Below are positions 1-11,612 of a stretch of DNA of 64,000 nt, piece by piece; positions within the stretch are counted from its first letter, which is position 1; each line of letters begins with the position of its first letter. The notes under the pieces are model-generated. The model was not told the DNA's origin. It worked only from the letters and a program-made list of their open reading frames with translations, and ran no database searches. The position numbers were made by a program, and so were the translations under genes. The stretch comes from Nocardia huaxiensis (lineage in GTDB: Bacteria; Actinomycetota; Actinomycetes; Mycobacteriales; Mycobacteriaceae), in contig NZ_CP059399.1 in the NCBI RefSeq assembly GCF_013744875.1, positions 1,674,001 through 1,738,000 on the forward strand, read 5' to 3'.

Positions 1-1
1 T

Positions 2-334
2 GCCGCCGCCTTCGAATTCGATGCGGTGGCACCCGATTTCAGCCTGCTGGCCTCCGACCGCGAGGGTGAGCTCATCCGCACCCTCGGCGAATACCCGCGC
101 GTGGTCGCCACCGCCGCGGAAATGCGGGAACCGCACCGAGTAGTGCGCTACCTGGAAGAGCTCGCCGGCGCCTACCACCCCTTCCAGTCCGACAACGACA
201 TGCGGGTGCTGCCCCTGGGCGACGAGCCCGTCAGCCCCCTCAATGCGGCCCGCCTCGAATTGGTCAAGGCCACCAAGCAAGTTCTCGCCAACGGCCTCGG
301 CCTGCTAGGCGTCTCAGCCCCGGAGCGTATGTAA
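2..334 (+). CDS. argS: Arginyl-tRNA synthetase, C-terminal end (partial)
   Basis: This is the last 110 residues of arginyl-tRNA synthetase, which charges tRNA-Arg with arginine in the cytoplasm; the 5' part lies outside the window. The visible part is the C-terminal DALR anticodon-binding helical domain, with the family-typical stretch ELAGAYHPF and the closing segment [20 protein letters not shown]. An in-frame GTG at 26 is internal, because the reading frame is open back to base 2. The stop codon directly abuts the ATG of lysA, so the two genes are probably co-transcribed and translationally coupled. The argS-lysA pairing is conserved in mycobacteria and relatives, which supports the call. 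Confidence 0.93.
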   Translation, partial: AAAFEFDAVAPDFSLLASDREGELIRTLGEYPRVVATAAEMREPHRVVRYLEELAGAYHPFQSDNDMRVLPLGDEPVSPLNAARLELVKATKQVLANGLGLLGVSAPERM

Positions 335-1756
335 ATGAGTGCACACCCCGCCGGTCCCCGCCACGCGGACATCCCGCCCGCTCCGAATCTGCCGGAGCGG
401 CCGGCCGATTCGAAGCAGATGATCGAGCTGCCCGCGAATGTCTGGCCCCGCAACGCCTCTCGTGACGAGGACGGCGTGGTGCGCCTCGCCGGTGTGCCCG
501 TGCACGAGCTGGCCGCCGAATTCGGCACCCCGCTGTTCGTGGTGGACGAGGACGACTTCCGCTCCCGCTGCCGCGACATGGTCGCCGCCTTCGGTGAGGG
601 TGCGCGAGTCCACTACGCCTCCAAGGCGTTCCTGTGCGGCGAGATCGCGCGCTGGATCCGGGACGAGGGCCTGCACCTGGATGTGTGCTCCGGCGGCGAA
701 ATGGCCGTCGCACTGCACGCCGGCTTCCCGGCCGAGCGAATCGCGTTGCACGGCAACAACAAATCGGTGCCCGAGCTGGAGTACGCCGTCGAGGCGGGCG
801 TCGGCCACATCGTGCTGGACTCGCTGATCGAGATCGAGCGCCTGGAAGCCGTCGCCAAGACCGCCGGCAAGGTGGTCGACGTGCTGGTGCGCGTCACCGT
901 CGGCGTGGAAGCCCATACGCACGAATACATTTCGACTGCGCACGAGGACCAGAAGTTCGGCTTCTCGATCGCCAGCGGCGATGCCATGCAGGCCATCGCC
1001 CGCGTCTTCGAATCCGACAACCTGCGACTTGTCGGCCTGCACAGCCACATCGGCTCGCAGATCTTCGAGATCGACGGCTTCGAGATCTCCACCCGCCGCA
1101 TGCTGGGCGTGCTGCGCGAGGTCGCCGACAAGTTCGGCCCCGAACGCGCGGCGCAGGTGAATGTGCTGGATCTCGGTGGCGGCCTGGGTATTTCGTACCT
1201 GCCGCACGACGATCCGCCGGCCCTGGGCGACTTCGCCGCCAACCTGCGCCGCATCGTGGCCGAGGAGGCCGAGCGCGCGGGCCTGCCCATGCCGATCATC
1301 GCCGTCGAGCCCGGTCGCGCCATTGCCGGACCCGGCACTGTAACGCTGTACGAAGTCGGCACCATCAAAGATGTGGTGCTGGATGCGGGGTTGCGCCGCC
1401 GCTACGTCAGCATCGACGGTGGCATGAGCGACAATATCCGGCCCGCGCTGTATCAGGCCGAGTACGACGTCCGGCTGGTGTCGCGCTCCAGCGACGCCGA
1501 CCCGGTGGTCGCTCGTGTGGTCGGAAAGCATTGCGAGAGTGGGGATATCGTCATTCGCGACACCTGGATCCCGGCCGATGTCGGCCCCGGGGACCTGGTT
1601 GCGGTGGCGGCGACCGGCGCGTACTGCTACTCGATGTCCAGCCGTTACAACCTGCTCACCCGGCCGGCCGTGGTCGCGGTGCGAGATGGTAAGGCGCGCT
1701 TGATTCTTCGCCGCGAAACGGTGGAGGACCTACTGAGCTTGGAGGTGAAAGCATGA
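335..1756 (+). CDS. lysA: Diaminopimelate decarboxylase
   Basis: PLP enzyme of fold type III that decarboxylates meso-diaminopimelate to lysine, the last step of lysine synthesis. The 473-residue product has the PLP-binding lysine in HYASKAFLC (about residue 97), the HIGSQ motif, the phosphate-binding stretch [10 protein letters not shown] and the C-terminal [12 protein letters not shown] motif that contributes the active-site tyrosine. It starts immediately after the argS stop and overlaps the hom start by four bases (ATGA), so argS-lysA-hom-thrC form one transcription unit. The N-terminus is some 25 residues longer than the mycobacterial enzyme, a small uncertainty about the true start. Confidence 0.96.
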   Translation: MSAHPAGPRHADIPPAPNLPERPADSKQMIELPANVWPRNASRDEDGVVRLAGVPVHELAAEFGTPLFVVDEDDFRSRCRDMVAAFGEGARVHYASKAFLCGEIARWIRDEGLHLDVCSGGEMAVALHAGFPAERIALHGNNKSVPELEYAVEAGVGHIVLDSLIEIERLEAVAKTAGKVVDVLVRVTVGVEAHTHEYISTAHEDQKFGFSIASGDAMQAIARVFESDNLRLVGLHSHIGSQIFEIDGFEISTRRMLGVLREVADKFGPERAAQVNVLDLGGGLGISYLPHDDPPALGDFAANLRRIVAEEAERAGLPMPIIAVEPGRAIAGPGTVTLYEVGTIKDVVLDAGLRRRYVSIDGGMSDNIRPALYQAEYDVRLVSRSSDADPVVARVVGKHCESGDIVIRDTWIPADVGPGDLVAVAATGAYCYSMSSRYNLLTRPAVVAVRDGKARLILRRETVEDLLSLEVKA

Positions 1757-3092
1757 CCGAGGTAGCGAACAACGCTGCGAAGAACGGCGTGTGGGGATCG
1801 GATCACCCGATCGGCATCGCGGTCCTCGGCATGGGCACGGTCGGCACCGAAGTGGTTCGCATCATTCGCGATCACGCCGACGACCTGTGCAACCGCGTCG
1901 GCGCCCCGGTGGTGCTGCGCGGGGTGACCGTCCGCGACCTGAACAAGGACCGCGGCATCCCGGCCGACCTGCTCACCACCGACGCCGAGGCCCTCATCGC
2001 CCGCGACGACGTGGACATCGTCGTCGAGGTCATGGGCGGTATCGACCCGGCCCGCAAGCTGATCAAGACCGCGCTGGAGAACGGCAAGTCCGTCGTCACC
2101 GCCAACAAGGCGCTGCTGGCCGAGTACACCGGTGAACTGGCCGCCGCGGCCGAGGGCTCGCGCGCGGACCTCTACTTCGAGGCCGCCGTCGCCGGCGCCA
2201 TCCCGGTGATCCGCCCGCTGATCCAGTCGCTGTCCGGCGACCGGGTCAACCGTGTGGTCGGAATCGTCAACGGCACAACGAATTTCATCCTCTCCGCGAT
2301 GGCCGAGACCGGAGCCGACTACGACGACGTGCTCGCCGAGGCGACCCGCCTGGGCTACGCCGAGGCCGACCCGACCGCCGATGTCGAGGGCTTCGACGCC
2401 GCCGCCAAGGCCGCGATCCTCGCGTCCGTGGCGTTCCACACCCGCGTCACCGCCGCCGACGTGTACCGCGAGGGCATCTCCAAGATCACCTCCGAGGATC
2501 TGGAGACCGCCGCCGCCGTCGGCTGCACCGTGAAACTGCTGGCCATGGCCGAGCGCGTCAGCGACGAGAACGGCAAGGACCAGGTGTCGGTGCGCGTCTA
2601 CCCGGCGCTCATCCCGCGCAAGCACCCCCTGGCCTCGGTCAACGGCGCGTTCAATGCCGTGGTCGTGGAGGCCGAGAACGCCGGCCGCCTGATGTTCTAC
2701 GGTCAGGGCGCCGGCGGCGCTCCCACCGCGTCGGCGGTCATGGGCGATGTCGTCATGGCGGCGCGCAACAAGTTCTTCGGTGGCCGCGCTCCGGGCGAAT
2801 CGGTCTATGCTGAGTTGCCGATCGCGTCGATCGGCGACACTCCCACTCGCTATCACGTGAACCTGCAGGTCGCCGACCGCACCGGTGTTCTCGAGGCGGT
2901 GGCCGGCGAATTCGCCAAGCACGGTGTCAGCATCTCGACGGTCCGCCAGGAAGGACACGACGAGGGCGCCCGACTGGTCGTGGTGACCCACCACGCGCAG
3001 GAATCGGCGCTGGCGGATACCGTTGCCGCGTTGGCCGAACTGGACTCCGTCACGTCCGTGACCAGTGTTCTGAGATTGGAAGGCACCGAGGA

Positions 3093-3096
<4 letters not shown>
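1753..3096 (+). CDS. hom: Homoserine dehydrogenase
   Basis: NAD(P)-dependent reduction of aspartate semialdehyde to homoserine, the branch point toward threonine and methionine. The 447-residue protein has an N-terminal Rossmann fold (GMGTVGTEV near residue 26), the catalytic middle domain with [11 protein letters not shown] and the conserved [10 protein letters not shown] stretch, and a C-terminal ACT domain ([19 protein letters not shown]), the usual site of threonine feedback control. The start overlaps the lysA stop and the stop overlaps the thrC start, each by four bases, so translational coupling through the pathway is likely. Called thrA in M. tuberculosis. Confidence 0.96.
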
Positions 3097-5160
<2,064 letters not shown>

Positions 5161-5511
5161 GAAGACGCGCCAAGACGGATTGACAGCGTGGCTGCCTTGC
5201 CGATGTACAGGGCGAGAGCTATCCTGAGCGAGTCCGTACATCGTGCGCGTCAGACGCCGGTGCTTCATCAGGGCAAATCGCTCCAGAGGCTCCTCGCTCA
5301 GGCTCGAGGCTTGAGGCTCGAAACTTGGGGGTAGCCAGTCAACTGGAATGATCTCTCCCACCTTTTTGAATCGGTGGCGAAGCCCACGCGGTGGATGAGC
5401 CGCAGGCACCGCGGGGCAGGCGCGATACGGCATCCGAGTCCGGTGGACGACCGGATTGCAGGAGGAACCCTCGAACAGGCACAAGGCAGTCGAGGGAAGG
5501 AAAGGATTTCC
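5161..5511 (+). other. Long intergenic leader upstream of rho
   Basis: No gene is supported in these 350 bases. They hold a promoter-like region near 5197-5225, then a leader of roughly 280 bases if transcription starts there. A stretch around 5285-5325 repeats GGCTC/GAGGCT elements and can fold on itself. A long leader before rho fits the known autoregulation of rho in several bacteria, but nothing here proves a specific mechanism. Confidence 0.5.
5197..5225 (+). promoter_or_regulatory. Candidate rho promoter
   Basis: TTGCCG (5197-5202) and TATCCT (5220-5225) are separated by 17 bases, a good sigma-70 type arrangement for actinobacteria. A TTGACA at 5180-5185 slightly upstream may belong to a second overlapping promoter. 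Inferred from sequence only. Confidence 0.45.
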
Positions 5512-7560
5512 GTGACAGATACGGACCTGCTCGCGACACCCGGTGTGGAGAATTCCGTCTCCGCGGGTATTCGCGAAAGTGACTCCGGACAGATTTCGAA
5601 GATGAGCGAACAAACTGACGTCGCACGATCGGGGCTGACTGGAATGTTGTTGCCGCAGTTGCGTGCGCTTGCGGGAGAGCTCGGTATCCGAGGCACTTCC
5701 GGGATGCGTAAGGGTGATCTCATCGCCGCCATCAAGGAGAATCAATCCGGCGGAGCGAAGGCCACCGCGGCGGGTAAGCCCGCCACCGGAAAGACCAAGA
5801 ACAAGGCTGAGGCGCCGGCCGGTGGGGAGTCCGCGCCGGCCGAGGCCGCCGCCGCTCCGAAGGCGGAAACCGCTCCCGCCAAGGCGGATTCGGCTCCGGC
5901 CAAGGGTGATTCGGCCAAGGCCGAGAGCGCTCCCGCCAAGGCCGAGCAGCCGGCGCGCGAGGAATCGCGGGAGTCCAAGCGGGACGAGGCCGAAGGCCGC
6001 GACGGCGGCGACGAGGGCCGCGACGGTGGACAGCGCGGCCGGGGCCGCCAGCGCCGGGGCCGCGAGCAGCGCGCCAACGCGAACGCCAACTCCGACACCG
6101 CCACCGCCGAAACCACGGCGGGCGAAGCGAAGCCGGAGCAGGAGGGCGGCGAGCGCCGCCGCGACCGCAACCAGGGCGACCGCAATCAGGGCGACCGCCA
6201 GGGCGGCGACCGCGGCCAGCAGAACGGCCGGAACCAGCAGGGCAACCAGAACGGCACCCCGCGCGGCGAAAACCGCGACCGGGCCCGCGATGACGACGAC
6301 GAAGAGGGCGGCCGCGGCCGCCGCGGCCGTCGCTTCCGCGAGCGCCGCCGTGGGCGCGACCGCGACGGCGGCGCCGCCACCGGCGACACCCGCGAGATGG
6401 AGATCCGCGAGGACGACGTCCTGCAGCCCGTCGCCGGCATCCTGGATGTCCTCGACAACTACGCGTTCGTCCGCACCTCCGGCTACCTGGCCGGCCCGAA
6501 CGACGTGTACGTGTCGATGAACCTGGTGCGCAAGAACGGCCTGCGCCGCGGTGACGCCATCACCGGTGCGGTCCGCGCTCCGCGTGAAGGCGACCAGAGC
6601 AACCAGCGCCAGAAGTTCGATCCGCTGGTGCGGCTGGACACGGTCAACGGCTCGGATGTCGAAAACGCAAAGCGCCGACCGGAATTCAGCAAGCTCACCC
6701 CGCTGTACCCGAACCAGCGCCTGCGGCTGGAGACCCAGCCCAACAAGCTGACCACGCGCATCATCGACCTGATCATGCCGATCGGCAAGGGCCAGCGCGC
6801 GCTGATCGTGTCCCCGCCCAAGGCGGGTAAGACCACGATCATGCAGGACATCGCCAACGCGATCTCGGTCAACAACCCCGAGTGCTACCTGATGGTGGTG
6901 CTGGTGGACGAGCGTCCCGAGGAAGTGACCGATATGCAGCGCTCCGTGCGCGGCGAGGTCATCGCCTCCACGTTCGACCGGCCGCCGAGCGATCACACCT
7001 CGGTCGCCGAGCTCGCCATCGAGCGGGCCAAGCGTCTGGTGGAGCAGGGTCAGGACGTCGTCGTGCTGCTCGACTCGATCACCCGATTGGGCCGCGCGTA
7101 CAACAACTCGTCCCCGGCGTCGGGCCGAATCCTTTCCGGTGGTGTGGATTCCACCGCGCTGTACCCGCCCAAGCGGTTCCTCGGCGCGGCCCGCAATATC
7201 GAGAACGGTGGCTCGCTCACCATTATCGCGACCGCCATGGTCGAGACCGGTTCCACCGGTGACACGGTCATCTTCGAGGAGTTCAAGGGCACGGGTAACG
7301 CCGAGCTCAAGCTCGATCGCAAGATCGCCGAGCGCCGCGTGTTCCCGGCGGTGGACGTCAACCCGTCCGGCACCCGCCGCGACGATCTACTGATGTCGCC
7401 CGACGAGGCGGCCGTACTGCACAAGCTGCGGCGCGTGCTGTCCGGCCTGGACTCGCATCAGGCCATCGACCTGCTCGTCGACCGGTTGAAGAAGACCAAG
7501 AGCAATGTCGAGTTCCTCATGACGGTCTCCAAGACCGCCCCGGGCGCGATCGACGAATAA
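5512..7560 (+). CDS. rho: Transcription termination factor Rho
   Basis: Hexameric RNA-dependent ATPase helicase that ends transcription at Rho-dependent sites. The GTG at 5512 was chosen because a strong GAAGGAAAGG ribosome-binding site precedes it; the frame is open further upstream but lacks such a site. Order of parts: Rho N-terminal helical domain (LPQLRALAGELGIRG, about residues 45-80), a low-complexity insertion of roughly 210 residues rich in Ala/Lys/Glu then Arg/Gly/Asn/Gln, the cold-shock-like RNA-binding domain, and the ATPase core with Walker A PPKAGKTTIM and the QGQDVVVLLDSITR Walker B region. The insertion is typical of actinobacterial Rho and makes the protein 682 residues against about 420 in E. 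coli. Confidence 0.96.
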   Translation: MTDTDLLATPGVENSVSAGIRESDSGQISKMSEQTDVARSGLTGMLLPQLRALAGELGIRGTSGMRKGDLIAAIKENQSGGAKATAAGKPATGKTKNKAEAPAGGESAPAEAAAAPKAETAPAKADSAPAKGDSAKAESAPAKAEQPAREESRESKRDEAEGRDGGDEGRDGGQRGRGRQRRGREQRANANANSDTATAETTAGEAKPEQEGGERRRDRNQGDRNQGDRQGGDRGQQNGRNQQGNQNGTPRGENRDRARDDDDEEGGRGRRGRRFRERRRGRDRDGGAATGDTREMEIREDDVLQPVAGILDVLDNYAFVRTSGYLAGPNDVYVSMNLVRKNGLRRGDAITGAVRAPREGDQSNQRQKFDPLVRLDTVNGSDVENAKRRPEFSKLTPLYPNQRLRLETQPNKLTTRIIDLIMPIGKGQRALIVSPPKAGKTTIMQDIANAISVNNPECYLMVVLVDERPEEVTDMQRSVRGEVIASTFDRPPSDHTSVAELAIERAKRLVEQGQDVVVLLDSITRLGRAYNNSSPASGRILSGGVDSTALYPPKRFLGAARNIENGGSLTIIATAMVETGSTGDTVIFEEFKGTGNAELKLDRKIAERRVFPAVDVNPSGTRRDDLLMSPDEAAVLHKLRRVLSGLDSHQAIDLLVDRLKKTKSNVEFLMTVSKTAPGAIDE

Positions 7561-7967
7561 GCCTGGCGCAGTAGGTAATACGTGACGACAGCCCCGCTTC
7601 GGCGGGGCTGTCGCCGTTTCGTCGTCCGGTCGGGCGTCGGGCTGAAGAACAGCAGGCCGATCAGCATGGCGCCGGCGATCATGAAACCCAGGATGGTCGC
7701 GGTCACGGCGCCCGCCCCAACAGTGGGCGCCGTGACCGCTGTGTAGGTGAGGGTGCCGTCCCCGGGCGGTGGGGCAGGGGTCGGGTTCAGGGGCCCCACC
7801 GCATTCGCGGACTCCCCGGGAGCGGCCAACCAGCCCACGACCACCAGTAGTGCCAGGGTGCCCAGGATCCACCCCGCGAAGAATTCCGCGCGCCGCCGAC
7901 GTCCCCTCCCGGCCACGGCGTGCGCGGTGGGGAGTAGCTCCCCTTCCATCGCGTCCTTCCTGGTCAC
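7458..7967 (-). CDS. Small two-helix membrane protein (hypothetical)
   Basis: Hypothetical protein reading on the minus strand. The GTG at 7967 has GGAAGGACAG just upstream; an ATG six codons later (7949) also has an AGGAAGG site, so either may be used. It begins with a basic segment (GRGRRRR), then a hydrophobic helix (ILGTLALLVVVGWLAA), a Pro/Gly-rich linker and a second helix (VTATILGFMIAGAMLIGLLFF), then a basic tail. The frame has no stop before it passes through the rho terminator and about 100 bases of antisense rho, so the last 50 or so residues are doubtful. Two strong membrane helices and good start sites suggest the first two thirds are real. No function can be assigned. Confidence 0.5.
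   Translation of the reverse strand: MTRKDAMEGELLPTAHAVAGRGRRRRAEFFAGWILGTLALLVVVGWLAAPGESANAVGPLNPTPAPPPGDGTLTYTAVTAPTVGAGAVTATILGFMIAGAMLIGLLFFSPTPDRTTKRRQPRRSGAVVTYYLLRQAYSSIAPGAVLETVMRNSTLLLVFFNRSTSRSMA
7587..7612 (+). terminator. Rho-independent terminator after rho
   Basis: Perfect 11-base stem (GACAGCCCCGC and its complement) closed by a TTCG tetraloop, 26 bases after the rho stop. The downstream tract is only weakly T-rich (TCGCCGTTTCG). The hairpin is symmetrical and could also end convergent transcription from the minus strand. Confidence 0.8.
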
Positions 7968-8189
7968 AGCCTGTCCTTCCGATCGTCGTGGGACTCTCAC
8001 CTGGACACGAACTCTATGAACAACGGTGTTCGCATTCCTGAGTAGCGAACTACTCGACTTCCAGCCTCGCTCGGGAGCCGGAAATATGCGTGCCCGTATT
8101 TTCTTGGGGGAGGAGGGTACGAATCGGGCCGCAGGTGCTACCCACACCCCCGCGCGGGGGCCGGAATAAATACCGGGTGGTCAGGCGTC

Positions 8190-8195
8190 TATAGT
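8190..8195 (+). promoter_or_regulatory. Candidate -10 box for rpmE
   Basis: TATAGT lies about 85 bases before the rpmE start in a 310-base gene-free stretch (7968-8280). The matching -35 position (TAAATA, 17 bases upstream) is weak. The rest of the stretch shows only a short G-rich run and no clear operator. Confidence 0.4.
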
Positions 8196-8280
8196 GGTCG
8201 GTTGGCAAGCATGCCTCTAGTCGGTTCCGGTTCACGTCTCACAATCGTCAGGCGACCCGGGGCCATTCGAAAGGACACCC

Positions 8281-8505
8281 ATGAAGGCAGGAATTCACCC
8301 CACGTACGTGGACACCACGGTCGTGTGTGGCTGCGGCAACACCTTCCAGACCAAGAGCACCAAGGAGTCGGGCCAGATCACGGTCGAGGTCTGCTCCCAG
8401 TGCCACCCGTTCTACACGGGCAAGCAGAAGATTCTGGACACCGGTGGCCGCGTGGCTCGCTTCGAGGCCCGCTACGGCAAGCGCCCCGCCAAGGCTGCCA
8501 AGTAG
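8281..8505 (+). CDS. rpmE: 50S ribosomal protein L31 (zinc-binding type)
   Basis: Large-subunit ribosomal protein, 74 residues. It keeps the zinc ligands of the C+ form (CGC near residue 16 and CSQC near residue 38), so this is the zinc-replete paralogue rather than the zinc-free form used on starvation. AAAGGA lies seven bases before the ATG. It follows rho and precedes prfA, the same order as in M. tuberculosis. A hairpin after the stop codon separates it from prfA. Confidence 0.97.
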   Translation: MKAGIHPTYVDTTVVCGCGNTFQTKSTKESGQITVEVCSQCHPFYTGKQKILDTGGRVARFEARYGKRPAKAAK

Positions 8506-8513
8506 CTGTCCCG

Positions 8514-8550
8514 CCGACGCCCGTCCTGCACTCCGCAGGCCGGGCGTCGG
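8514..8550 (+). terminator. Terminator or attenuator hairpin after rpmE
   Basis: Outer stem CCGACGCCCG with its perfect complement at 8541-8550, and an inner stem CCTGC/GCAGG. It begins nine bases after the rpmE stop and is followed by a short TGCGTTTCC. It probably lowers read-through into prfA. Confidence 0.65.
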
Positions 8551-8643
8551 TGCGTTTCCGGACCTACTTGCACGGAGCCGAAGCAGCTCACACATACTTT
8601 CCGGGTGTGCTTACCCGGCACACCCGACAGGAGGACACCCGCG

Positions 8644-9726
8644 ATGGCCGACAAGAACACGGCCCCGAACGCGATCGACGACATCCTGGCCGAATACGCC
8701 GGGCTGGAACTCCAGCTGTCCGATCCGGCCCTGCACAACGACCCGGGCGCGGCCCGGCGCGTGGGCAAGCGGTTCGCCGAACTCGGGCCCATCATGTCTA
8801 CCTACAACAAGCTGAAGTCCACGCGTGACGATCTCGCCGCCGCGGAAGAACTCGCGGCCGACGATTCGTCGTTCGCGGCGGAGCTACCCGGGCTGCGTGC
8901 GCAGGTCGAGGAACTCGACAAGGCGCTGACCGACCTGCTCGCCCCGCGCGACCCGCACGACGGCGACGACGTGGTGCTGGAAGTGAAATCCGGTGAAGGC
9001 GGCGAGGAGTCGGCGCTGTTCGCCTCCGACCTGGCCCGCATGTACATCCGGTACGCGGAACGGCATGGGTGGAAGGTCGAGGTCCTCGGCGTCACCTACT
9101 CCGATCTGGACGGGTACAAGGAAGCCTCCTTCTCCATCAAGAGCAAGGAACCCTCCCGCGACGGCGTGTGGTCCAAGCTCAAATTCGAGGGCGGCGTGCA
9201 CCGCGTGCAGCGCGTGCCGGTCACGGAATCCCAAGGGCGCATTCACACTTCGGCCGCCGGCGTACTCGTGTACCCGGAACCGGACGAGGTCGCCGAAGTG
9301 GAGATCGACGAGAAGGATCTGCGCATCGACGTCTACCGCTCCTCGGGTAAGGGCGGCCAGGGCGTCAACACCACCGACTCCGCCGTGCGCATCACCCACC
9401 TGCCCACGGGCCTGGTGGTGACCTGCCAGAACGAGCGGTCGCAGTTGCAGAACAAGATTCGCGCCAAGCAGGTGCTGGCCGCGCGTTTGCAGGCGCTGGC
9501 CGAGGAGCAGGCCGAGCAGGACGCGGCCGCCGGTCGCGCCACCCAGATCCGCACCGTGGACCGCTCCGAACGCATCCGCACCTACAACTTCCCGGAGAAC
9601 CGGATCGCGGACCACCGCATCGGATTCAAGGCGCACAACCTGGACTCGGTCCTCGACGGCAACCTCGACGACCTGTTCACCGCGCTCGGCGAAGCCGACC
9701 GCGCCGCGCGCCTGGCCGCGGAATAA
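8644..9726 (+). CDS. prfA: Peptide chain release factor 1
   Basis: Recognises UAA and UAG stop codons and triggers peptide release. The 360-residue protein has the class-specific PxT tripeptide (in [10 protein letters not shown]) and the catalytic GGQ loop ([20 protein letters not shown]). The ATG at 8644 has AGGAGGACACC upstream, so the in-frame start at 8605 was rejected. It is followed after 230 bases by prmC, the methyltransferase that modifies the GGQ glutamine, a conserved functional pairing. Confidence 0.97.
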   Translation: MADKNTAPNAIDDILAEYAGLELQLSDPALHNDPGAARRVGKRFAELGPIMSTYNKLKSTRDDLAAAEELAADDSSFAAELPGLRAQVEELDKALTDLLAPRDPHDGDDVVLEVKSGEGGEESALFASDLARMYIRYAERHGWKVEVLGVTYSDLDGYKEASFSIKSKEPSRDGVWSKLKFEGGVHRVQRVPVTESQGRIHTSAAGVLVYPEPDEVAEVEIDEKDLRIDVYRSSGKGGQGVNTTDSAVRITHLPTGLVVTCQNERSQLQNKIRAKQVLAARLQALAEEQAEQDAAAGRATQIRTVDRSERIRTYNFPENRIADHRIGFKAHNLDSVLDGNLDDLFTALGEADRAARLAAE

Positions 9727-9957
9727 TCGCACCGTCCGTGGGGCCGCACAGCATGGAGGCCCCACGGCACGCGCGAGAAACCCGGCTCGCCGTCGAACCG
9801 CTCAGGTGGCGGCAAATCCTCCGAGGTGCTTGGCTTTTCGTGGGAACATGATGACCCCATCCGAGCTGGAAGATCACGAATCGAAGGCTCGCTCCGGGTC
9901 CTTCAACCAATCATCGGCAGTGTCCCGGCCGAGTCGTGGAGAGGCGGAAAGACCACC

Positions 9958-10842
9958 ATGAGTCGCACACCACTGCGGCCCGCGATCCGCGAAGCGATCG
10001 AAATCCTCGCCGCCGCAGGCATCCACAGCCCCAACGCCGACGCCGAACTCCTCGCCGCCCACGTCCTCGGCGTCGACCGCATGCGCCTCGCCCTGACGCC
10101 GACCCTCGACCCGGACCAGCTCGAGGAATACCGCAAACTCGTCTCCCGCAGAGCGGAACGCATTCCGCTGCAACACCTTACGGGCACGGCCGCCATGGGG
10201 GACATCGACTTGGCGGTAGGCCCAGGCGTTTTCATCCCGCGCCCGGAAACCGAACTCCTCTTCGCCTGGGCGCTGGCCCAATTGGAAACCATCCCGCACG
10301 ACCACCAGCCCATCGTGGTCGACCTCTGCACCGGCTCCGGAGCTCTGGCCCTCGCCATAGCCCACGCCCGCCCGGACGCCCAGGTCCACGCCGTCGAGCT
10401 GGACCCCGAGGCCCTCCGCTGGGCCAAACGGAATGCGCTCCAGCTCGCGGACGAAGGCGACACACCTATCGACCTGCACTCCGGCGACGCCACCGACCCG
10501 ACACTGTTGACCCACCTCGACGGCAAAGTCGACATCGTCGTCTCCAATCCGCCCTATATCCCCGAAGCCGCGATCCTGGATCCTGAAGTGGCAGACCATG
10601 ATCCGCACCGCGCGCTCTTCGGCGGTCCCGACGGGCTCTCCGTCATACGACCGATGATCTCGACCATTGCCCGGCTGCTCCGGCCGGGCGGTGCGACTGC
10701 AGTCGAGCACGATGACAGCAATGGGTCCGGTGCGGCTGCGCTGTTCGGTGCCCACGGGGGGTTCGTCGATGTGCTCGAGCATCCCGACCTCGCGGGGAAA
10801 CCCCGGTTCGTCTCGGCGCTGCGCGCCTCGGACTCGCACTGA
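9958..10842 (+). CDS. prmC: Release factor N5-glutamine methyltransferase
   Basis: SAM-dependent methyltransferase that methylates the glutamine in the GGQ motif of release factors (also called hemK). It has an N-terminal helical domain (MSRTPLRPAIREAIEI), the SAM-binding motif VVDLCTGSGALALAIA and the catalytic NPPY motif (VVSNPPYIPEA). The ATG at 9958 begins the homologous part; the frame is open upstream to 9826 but that extension looks unrelated. The product is 294 residues, a normal length. Its target gene prfA lies directly upstream. Confidence 0.94.
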   Translation: MSRTPLRPAIREAIEILAAAGIHSPNADAELLAAHVLGVDRMRLALTPTLDPDQLEEYRKLVSRRAERIPLQHLTGTAAMGDIDLAVGPGVFIPRPETELLFAWALAQLETIPHDHQPIVVDLCTGSGALALAIAHARPDAQVHAVELDPEALRWAKRNALQLADEGDTPIDLHSGDATDPTLLTHLDGKVDIVVSNPPYIPEAAILDPEVADHDPHRALFGGPDGLSVIRPMISTIARLLRPGGATAVEHDDSNGSGAAALFGAHGGFVDVLEHPDLAGKPRFVSALRASDSH

Positions 10843-10854
10843 GCGGGGATTGTT

Positions 10855-10994
10855 CTCGGGGCCTACGTAGCTGGGTCGGTCACGGTCGTCGCTGTCCGAG
10901 CGGGGTTCGGGAGGACAAGCCAAGACAAAGCAATGGGGTCACCTCGCCTGCCGTACCTGGCTTTCGCTCCCCCTTTGGGAGCCGTCGCCTCACC
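10855..10994. repeat. Left arm of a 140-base imperfect inverted repeat
   Basis: This arm, read in reverse complement, matches 11456-11596. Shared blocks include CGGGGCCTACGTAG, TTCGGGAGGACAAGCCAAGA, GGGGTCACCTCGCCTGCCGT and GGGAGCCGTC.CCTCACC, with a few mismatches and small gaps between them. It starts 13 bases after the prmC stop. No transposase or other gene sits between the arms. Confidence 0.8.
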
Positions 10995-11090
10995 TACCTG
11001 ACGTGGGGCCTGGCCCTAGTTACCTTTTCAAGACAAAACCCCAAAAGACAAGGGCACCAGGACCGGAACCCCAAAGCAAAGAGCTTCAAA

Positions 11091-11319
11091 AGTGAAACGT
11101 CAACCCGGGAAACCTGGCCTTTCATGATCAACGGGACCTGGTGGCGGCGACACGCCGTGAAACCCCGCCACCAGGTCCCACTGACCACTGAGTCTCCTTC
11201 CAGGCGGGGACGCTGGCGGGAATTCGCCCGATTCTCATGATCAGGGAGCTCTGGTGGCGGGAATTTGTCCGATTCCCCGCCCTGGGAGCTCCCTCAGAGT
11301 GAAACGTCAACCCGGGAAA
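11091..11319. repeat. Direct repeats and hairpins inside the inverted repeat
   Basis: A 22-base block starting AGTGAAACGTCAACCCGGG occurs identically at 11091-11112 and 11298-11319. Between the copies are a perfect 15-base hairpin (GGGACCTGGTGGCGG at 11133-11147 with its complement at 11165-11179), a hairpin AGGGAGCTC (11243-11251) with GAGCTCCCT (11286-11294), and two similar GCGGGAATT(C/T)G(C/T)CCGATTC blocks at about 11216-11234 and 11258-11276. The sequence TCATGATCA precedes both hairpins. No coding potential is seen. Confidence 0.75.
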
Positions 11320-11455
11320 TCCTCACCCCACACCCCAAATCGATACCTCACAGCCGCGATCTGTGTTGTGGGGTGGTGAGTTGGGGTGTGGGGTGGGGGT
11401 TTTGGCTTTTGTCTTTGTTCTCGAGGAGGTGACAACGGCCGGAACGACGCTGGGG

Positions 11456-11596
11456 GGTGAGGTGACGGCTCCCAGCTGGGGACACCACGTCGGGTACGGC
11501 AGGCGAGGTGACCCCACTGCTCGGTCTTGGCTTGTCCTCCCGAACGCAGCTGGAAGTGGAGCGGGCGCGACCGAACCCGGCTACGTAGGCCCCGAG
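11456..11596. repeat. Right arm of the 140-base inverted repeat
   Basis: Reverse complement of 10855-10994 with scattered changes. It ends about 80 bases before the tsaC start, so the tsaC promoter region may lie within or just after it. The prmC-tsaC interval (10843-11674) holds nothing else that can be called a gene. Confidence 0.8.
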
Positions 11597-11612
11597 TACT
11601 CCAACGGGTCAC

